From an uncultured Collinsella sp. (GTDB lineage Bacteria; Actinomycetota; Coriobacteriia; Coriobacteriales; Coriobacteriaceae), in the NCBI GenBank assembly GCA_900543515.1, contig UQRW01000031.1, forward strand, positions 1 to 24,899: a stretch of 24,899 nucleotides of DNA. The letters are read 5' to 3'. This document shows, piece after piece, positions 21,662 to 24,899 of the stretch (position 1 is its first letter; each line of letters opens with the position of its first letter). The notes below the pieces were generated by a model. It was given only the letters and a program-made list of their open reading frames with translations. It was not told the origin of the DNA and made no database searches. A program made the position numbers and the translations under genes.

Positions 21662-22456
21662 TTAGTCTTCGTCGTCTTCGAGCGGATCGTAGTCGGAATC
21701 GACACCGGCGGCTGCATGGGAACCGTTGAACTTGAAGCCCATGAAGACGACAGCCAGGCACACACCGATCAGAGCGACCGCGATGACGGACAGGTTGAGG
21801 TAAGCGGCGAGCAGGAAACCGATGAACAGGAACGGAGTCATACCCTTCTTGATCATCATGGTGAGCAGCAGGGCCAAGCCGTAGGCAGTCATGATCTTGG
21901 TCGAAACGTTAAGACCAGTGGACAGCCACTCGGGAACCATGTTGACGATGGCCTGAACCAGGTCGGTGCCAACAAAGACGGCGAGGAAGATCGGCAGGAA
22001 GTACATGATGGCGTACAGACCGGAGCCGGCGCAGATGTGCATACGGTAGGCGGTCTTGAAGTTACCGTTATCGATCGCGCTATCTGCCACATGGGTGAGG
22101 GCGGCGATGATGGAACGGAACACGATGCCGAGGAGCTGACCCAGGACGGCGACCGGGATGGCGATCGTCATGGCGGTCTCGGCGGAAGCATCGGTCAGGC
22201 ACGCAAAGGCAGCGGCCACGATGCCGCCCAGGACCATATCGGGCGGAACGGCGGCACCGACCTGCACCAGGCCCATGGACACGAGCTCGACGGCGGCACC
22301 GACGGCAAGGCCGGTGGGCACATCGCCCAGCAGCAGACCGACGAGCGTGGCGCCAACGAGGGGCTGCTCGAAGTTAAGACGACCGAGCAGGCGGGAGTCC
22401 CACATGCAGAACACGCCGACGAGGCCGACGAGCACCGCACTGATGAACGTATTCAT
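21662..22456 (-). CDS. PTS mannose-family EIIC component
   Basis: A 264-residue integral membrane subunit. It has multiple hydrophobic helices, the EQPLVGATLVGLLLGDVPTG motif and VGAAVELVSMGLVQVGAAVPPD, both typical of mannose-family EIIC. The C-terminal tail is acidic (DSDYDPLEDDED). AAGGAG lies about six bases before the ATG. The gene follows EIIAB by 36 bases and precedes EIID by 13, so the three are cotranscribed. Confidence 0.94.
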   Translation of the reverse strand: MNTFISAVLVGLVGVFCMWDSRLLGRLNFEQPLVGATLVGLLLGDVPTGLAVGAAVELVSMGLVQVGAAVPPDMVLGGIVAAAFACLTDASAETAMTIAIPVAVLGQLLGIVFRSIIAALTHVADSAIDNGNFKTAYRMHICAGSGLYAIMYFLPIFLAVFVGTDLVQAIVNMVPEWLSTGLNVSTKIMTAYGLALLLTMMIKKGMTPFLFIGFLLAAYLNLSVIAVALIGVCLAVVFMGFKFNGSHAAAGVDSDYDPLEDDED

Positions 22457-22492
22457 ACCCTTCTCCTTTCAGTCAGGCAAAAGCCTGGTTGA

Positions 22493-23416
22493 TTACAGCT
22501 TGGCGTCGATGTCGACGCTCTGATACGTAGGGGTCTGCTGGACGTAGAGCTTGATGCCCATGTCGAGCAGCTGGTTGACGTCTGCCTTCTGGGTGGCGTC
22601 GAGGAAGACGGAGCTGTCCTTGCCGCCGACCTGATCGGCACCGTCGTGGTTGGCGGTGGCACCCAGGTTGATGGCGTCGAGCTTGTAGCCCTGGCAGAAC
22701 TGCAGCATCTCGGCCGTGTTGCCAAAGACGAACATGACGCGCTCGCCGAGGGTGTTGAGCTTGTCCATCTTGGCGAGAGCACGCTCGACGGTGAAGACGT
22801 TCAGACGCACGCCCTGGGGCTTGGCCAGCTTAAGAGCGCCCTTCTTGATGTCATCGTTGGCGGCAGCGTTGTCGACGACGATGATGCGCTCGGCCTGGAC
22901 CTTGGTGGTCCAGGTAAAGACGACCTGGCCGTGCAGCAGACGGTAGTCAAGACGTGCGAGGACGATCTTGGCGGGACCGGAGCTGTGACGGGACGCCTTG
23001 GCCTTCTTGGCGGGAGCCGCGGCAGCCTCGACCGGTGCGTTGGGGTTGGTCAGACCGGTGCGGGCCTCGTTGATGAGGGCTGCGAGCTCGGCACCCTTGA
23101 CGGGGACGGGGCTCATAGCGAGCGTGAGCGCCAGCGGGATGTTGAAACCGCTGACAACCGTGAACTTCGTGCCGTTCTTGGAAAGCTCGACCATGTTGTT
23201 GTTGACCGAGCTGCCGAGCATATCGGTCAGCACATAGACGGTGTCGTCCGCGTTGAACGTGGCGATCATGGCGTCCACCTTATTGGTGATGGGCTCCTTG
23301 TCGTCACGAGCAAGTGACACGACGTGGACGTTCGACACGTCGCCGAGAACCATCTCGAGCGTGTCTTTGGCGCCTGCGGCCAGGCCGCCATGAGATGCGA
23401 GAATGATCTGATTCAT
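22493..23416 (-). CDS. PTS mannose-family EIIAB fusion
   Basis: A 307-residue cytoplasmic phosphotransfer protein. The EIIA domain (1-122) carries the phosphorylated His9 in ILASHGGLAAG and LTDMLGSS near 63-70. A linker rich in Ala, Pro and Lys spans about 124-147. The EIIB domain (148-307) carries the active His162 in RLDYRLLHGQV. The usual RIDDR reads RLDYR here, a possible tuning of the active-site loop. Phosphate passes from HPr to His9 to His162 to the sugar. It is the first gene of the operon and has AAGGAGG before the ATG. A -10 box TATAAT and an ACGT-N5-ACGT site lie directly upstream. Confidence 0.94.
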   Translation of the reverse strand: MNQIILASHGGLAAGAKDTLEMVLGDVSNVHVVSLARDDKEPITNKVDAMIATFNADDTVYVLTDMLGSSVNNNMVELSKNGTKFTVVSGFNIPLALTLAMSPVPVKGAELAALINEARTGLTNPNAPVEAAAAPAKKAKASRHSSGPAKIVLARLDYRLLHGQVVFTWTTKVQAERIIVVDNAAANDDIKKGALKLAKPQGVRLNVFTVERALAKMDKLNTLGERVMFVFGNTAEMLQFCQGYKLDAINLGATANHDGADQVGGKDSSVFLDATQKADVNQLLDMGIKLYVQQTPTYQSVDIDAKL

Positions 23417-23442
23417 CTTGCCTCCTCCTTTTCGTTATGGTC

Positions 23443-23448
23443 ATTATA
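23443..23448 (-). promoter_or_regulatory. -10 box of the PTS-deglycase operon
   Basis: The minus strand reads TATAAT, a perfect consensus, 27 bases before the EIIAB ATG. No good -35 box is visible at 16-18 bases, which fits a promoter needing an activator or tightly regulated. Confidence 0.6.
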
Positions 23449-23461
23449 ACGTCTTATACGT
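23449..23461. promoter_or_regulatory. ACGT-N5-ACGT operator candidate, site 2 (PTS operon)
   Basis: The plus strand reads ACGTCTTATACGT. It abuts the -10 box on its upstream side, with its centre 39 bases before the EIIAB start. An additional inverted pair, CGTTAT and ATAACG, lies at 23433-23451. Confidence 0.65.
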
Positions 23462-23486
23462 TGCTTATATTGCTAATTAGTATAAA

Positions 23487-23521
23487 GACCGTTCGCGGGT
23501 GAAAATCGACCGTTGACGGGT
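23487..23521. repeat. Direct repeat upstream of the PTS promoter
   Basis: GACCGTTCGCGGGT (23487-23500) and GACCGTTGACGGGT (23508-23521) differ at two positions and are 21 bases apart, two helical turns. They lie 40-75 bases upstream of the -10 box, where an activator could bind. Confidence 0.55.
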
Positions 23522-23599
23522 TTAACGTACTTGAAACGTTGGGGCTGGATAGGCAGGCGCTGGCTGGATAACCCCAGGTCAGACGCCGCACACAATCCT

Positions 23600-24682
23600 C
23601 TATCGCACGAAGTACCAGGGGCTTTCCTGTACGGTGGGCTCCAGCGCGATGCCGGTGCGTTCCTTAAACAGATCCATGTCCTGCGATTTCTCCGTCCACC
23701 ACGCGTTGGGCTTAAAGGTCATGCTCTCAATGACATGACCGACAAACACGCTGTTGCGCAGCTTAGAGAAGTCGGTATTCATAATCAAGATGGACGCGAG
23801 CACCAGCACGATGCCCAGGACTTTGATCGCGCCGGCGGGCTCGGCGTAGACACCAATGCCCAACAGTACGGTGACGACCGTCTCGAATGACATTACGACG
23901 GGAACTTTCGATGTCTCGAGCCCCATGGACAGACCCTGCATATATAAGATGTAGGCCACAGCTGTGGGGATGAGTCCAAAGCCAAGGAACAGCAGCAGCA
24001 GCTGTGGCGACATTGCCGCGGCGACATCCGGCCACGGAGCCGCGATAGCCGCCATAACCGCACCGCCAAAAACAAAGCCCCAAAACGTGACAGCCAGCGG
24101 GTGGACCGTCTTGGTTGCTATCCGGCTAAACACCGCGAGCGACGCACCACAAAGGCCTGCAATCACGCCCGACGTGACGCCCCAAACCGAAAAATGGAAA
24201 CCGGAAAGGTCGCCATTGGTCACTGCAAGCACGCAGCCAACGATGTTAAAGACAATGGCAACGAGCTTGTTGGGGGTCACGTCCTCGCGATAAAGTACGC
24301 GGCCGAGCATGACACCAAACACCGGCGAGGTGTAAAGCAGCACCGAGGCCGTGGACATGCCGACCTCGCCCATGCACTCGTAATAGCAGGTGTTGGCGGC
24401 GGCCAGACCGACGATACCGACAAGCACGCAGGGAACAAGCTCTTTAGGGCTTGCCTTGAACAGTGCCAGCGGACCCTGAGCCACGGTAGACCCCTCACCC
24501 GGACGGCAGCCCATAAACATCAGGACCGGCGCCAAGATAAGCGCTCCGACCAACAAGCGAAAGGCAGCCATGCTCTGGGACGAAACGCCCATGGCCGAGA
24601 TGCCGTTTACAAAGATTCCGATGCTGCCCCACATAAGCGCGGCGACCAGCACCAGCACATAGCCCAGATTGCTTTTCTTCAA
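23600..24682 (-). CDS. EamA/DMT-superfamily transporter
   Basis: A 360-residue membrane protein with ten predicted helices in two EamA repeats (about 6-145 and 160-300). Motifs include ALMWGSIGIFVNGI, FRLLVGALIL, ANTCYYECMGEVGMSTASVLLYTSPVF and the second-half SKVPVVMSFETVVTVLLG. Drug/metabolite transporters of this type often export amino acids or metabolites. A C-terminal extension of about 50 residues (from about 312, containing NAWWTEKSQDMDLF) is longer than usual. TTG 24682 was chosen because GAGGAGG lies about six bases upstream; a GTG 12 codons earlier has no binding site. An ACGT-N5 site 46 bases upstream links it to the PTS regulon, so export of the released amino acid is a reasonable guess. 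Confidence 0.85.
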   Translation of the reverse strand: MKKSNLGYVLVLVAALMWGSIGIFVNGISAMGVSSQSMAAFRLLVGALILAPVLMFMGCRPGEGSTVAQGPLALFKASPKELVPCVLVGIVGLAAANTCYYECMGEVGMSTASVLLYTSPVFGVMLGRVLYREDVTPNKLVAIVFNIVGCVLAVTNGDLSGFHFSVWGVTSGVIAGLCGASLAVFSRIATKTVHPLAVTFWGFVFGGAVMAAIAAPWPDVAAAMSPQLLLLFLGFGLIPTAVAYILYMQGLSMGLETSKVPVVMSFETVVTVLLGIGVYAEPAGAIKVLGIVLVLASILIMNTDFSKLRNSVFVGHVIESMTFKPNAWWTEKSQDMDLFKERTGIALEPTVQESPWYFVR

Positions 24683-24721
24683 CGCAGCCTCCTCGGTATT
24701 GTTTCCAATATGTTTCACACT

Positions 24722-24734
24722 ACGTTATAGTCGT
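24722..24734. promoter_or_regulatory. ACGT-N5-ACGT operator candidate, site 3 (EamA gene)
   Basis: The plus strand reads ACGTTATAGTCGT, one base off in the second half-site. It overlaps a minus-strand TATAAC (complement of 24724-24729) that could be the -10 box, with CTTGAA 16 bases further upstream (complement of 24746-24751) as a possible -35. Confidence 0.6.
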
Positions 24735-24802
24735 TATATGCATTTTTCAAGACACAAATCGGTGAGCGGAAAAGTGATCCGTTTTCCTCCGCCCCCAGCG
24801 GA

Positions 24803-24899
24803 TTACTGGGCGGTTGCGGTGAAATAGTTCCTAAATAGAGGCTTGGGGGTGCGGACGATTTCTTGGACCGCGCCTAGGCGTATCCAAGCTTCCTGCGGT
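24803..24899 (-). CDS. C-terminal end of an unidentified protein
   Basis: The last 32 residues or so of a minus-strand frame run in from the window edge to a TAA at 24803-24805, ending in LFRNYFTATAQ. The composition (hydrophobic and charged residues alternating, as in EAWIRLGAVQEIVRTP) looks like real protein, and the other frames here contain stops or read poorly. The protein cannot be named. It would lie upstream of the EamA gene on the same strand. Confidence 0.45.
   Translation of the reverse strand, partial: PQEAWIRLGAVQEIVRTPKPLFRNYFTATAQ

Noticed and set aside
19674..22492. Long plus-strand frames opposite the deglycase and PTS genes
   Set aside because: Shadows: Asp/His/Gly-rich products without domains, opposite well-identified PTS subunits.
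23417..23599. Sigma-54 promoter for the PTS operon, as in Lev-type systems
   Set aside because: No GG-N10-GC type -24/-12 element was found; a perfect -10 box TATAAT is present instead.
24683..24718. GTG start for the EamA protein at 24718
   Set aside because: No ribosome binding site precedes it; the TTG at 24682 has GAGGAGG at good spacing.

Overview
The window looks like part of the chromosome of a high-GC anaerobic actinobacterium of the Coriobacteriia, most likely Collinsella or a close relative. This is inferred from gene content (two UTRA-type GntR regulators, mannose-family PTS, SIS deglycases, YitT, an M16C peptidase), the GC-rich third positions, AGGAG-type ribosome binding sites and the many short intergenic palindromes. 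No sequence comparison was possible.

Positions 1-5100: the 3' end of a tRNA-Val(GAC) gene with its terminator, then an accessory-looking block. It holds a DUF5710 protein, a small zinc-ribbon protein, an HNH endonuclease, an unrecognised 163-residue protein and an AlbA_2/ATPase/winged-helix regulator. The regulator's leader carries a 25-bp perfect hairpin and many ATCTCTC repeats. Positions 5100-5560 are a repeat-rich spacer.

Positions 5561-12300: housekeeping and stress genes. These are an M16C zinc peptidase, a hicAB toxin-antitoxin pair with a readable promoter and operator, 5-formyltetrahydrofolate cyclo-ligase, a MetA-type homoserine acyltransferase (Glu111, so probably acetyl-CoA dependent), and an L-lactate/2-hydroxyacid dehydrogenase ending in a strong terminator.

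Positions 12344-24899: two modules that look dedicated to phosphorylated Amadori (fructosamine) sugars. Module 1 is an SIS-domain deglycase with a UTRA GntR regulator, downstream of recQ; a 17-bp operator-like repeat occurs twice between regulator and deglycase. Module 2 is a four-gene unit on the minus strand (PTS EIIAB, EIIC, EIID, second SIS deglycase) preceded by an EamA-type exporter; a second UTRA GntR gene lies about 6 kb away. A 13-bp motif, ACGT-N5-ACGT, sits 39-46 bp upstream of the chosen starts of that GntR gene, the PTS operon and the EamA gene, which suggests one regulon. In the proposed scheme the PTS imports and phosphorylates a fructosamine, the SIS enzyme releases sugar phosphate and amine (for example lysine), and EamA may export the freed amino acid. 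A YitT membrane protein and a HAD phosphatase/phosphomutase lie between the modules.

The intergenic spaces hold several repeat families. One is a 41-bp element in three copies, always in the same orientation relative to the downstream gene. Others are a 123-bp MITE-like inverted repeat, a cluster of 20-22 bp palindromic units and several REP-like hairpins.
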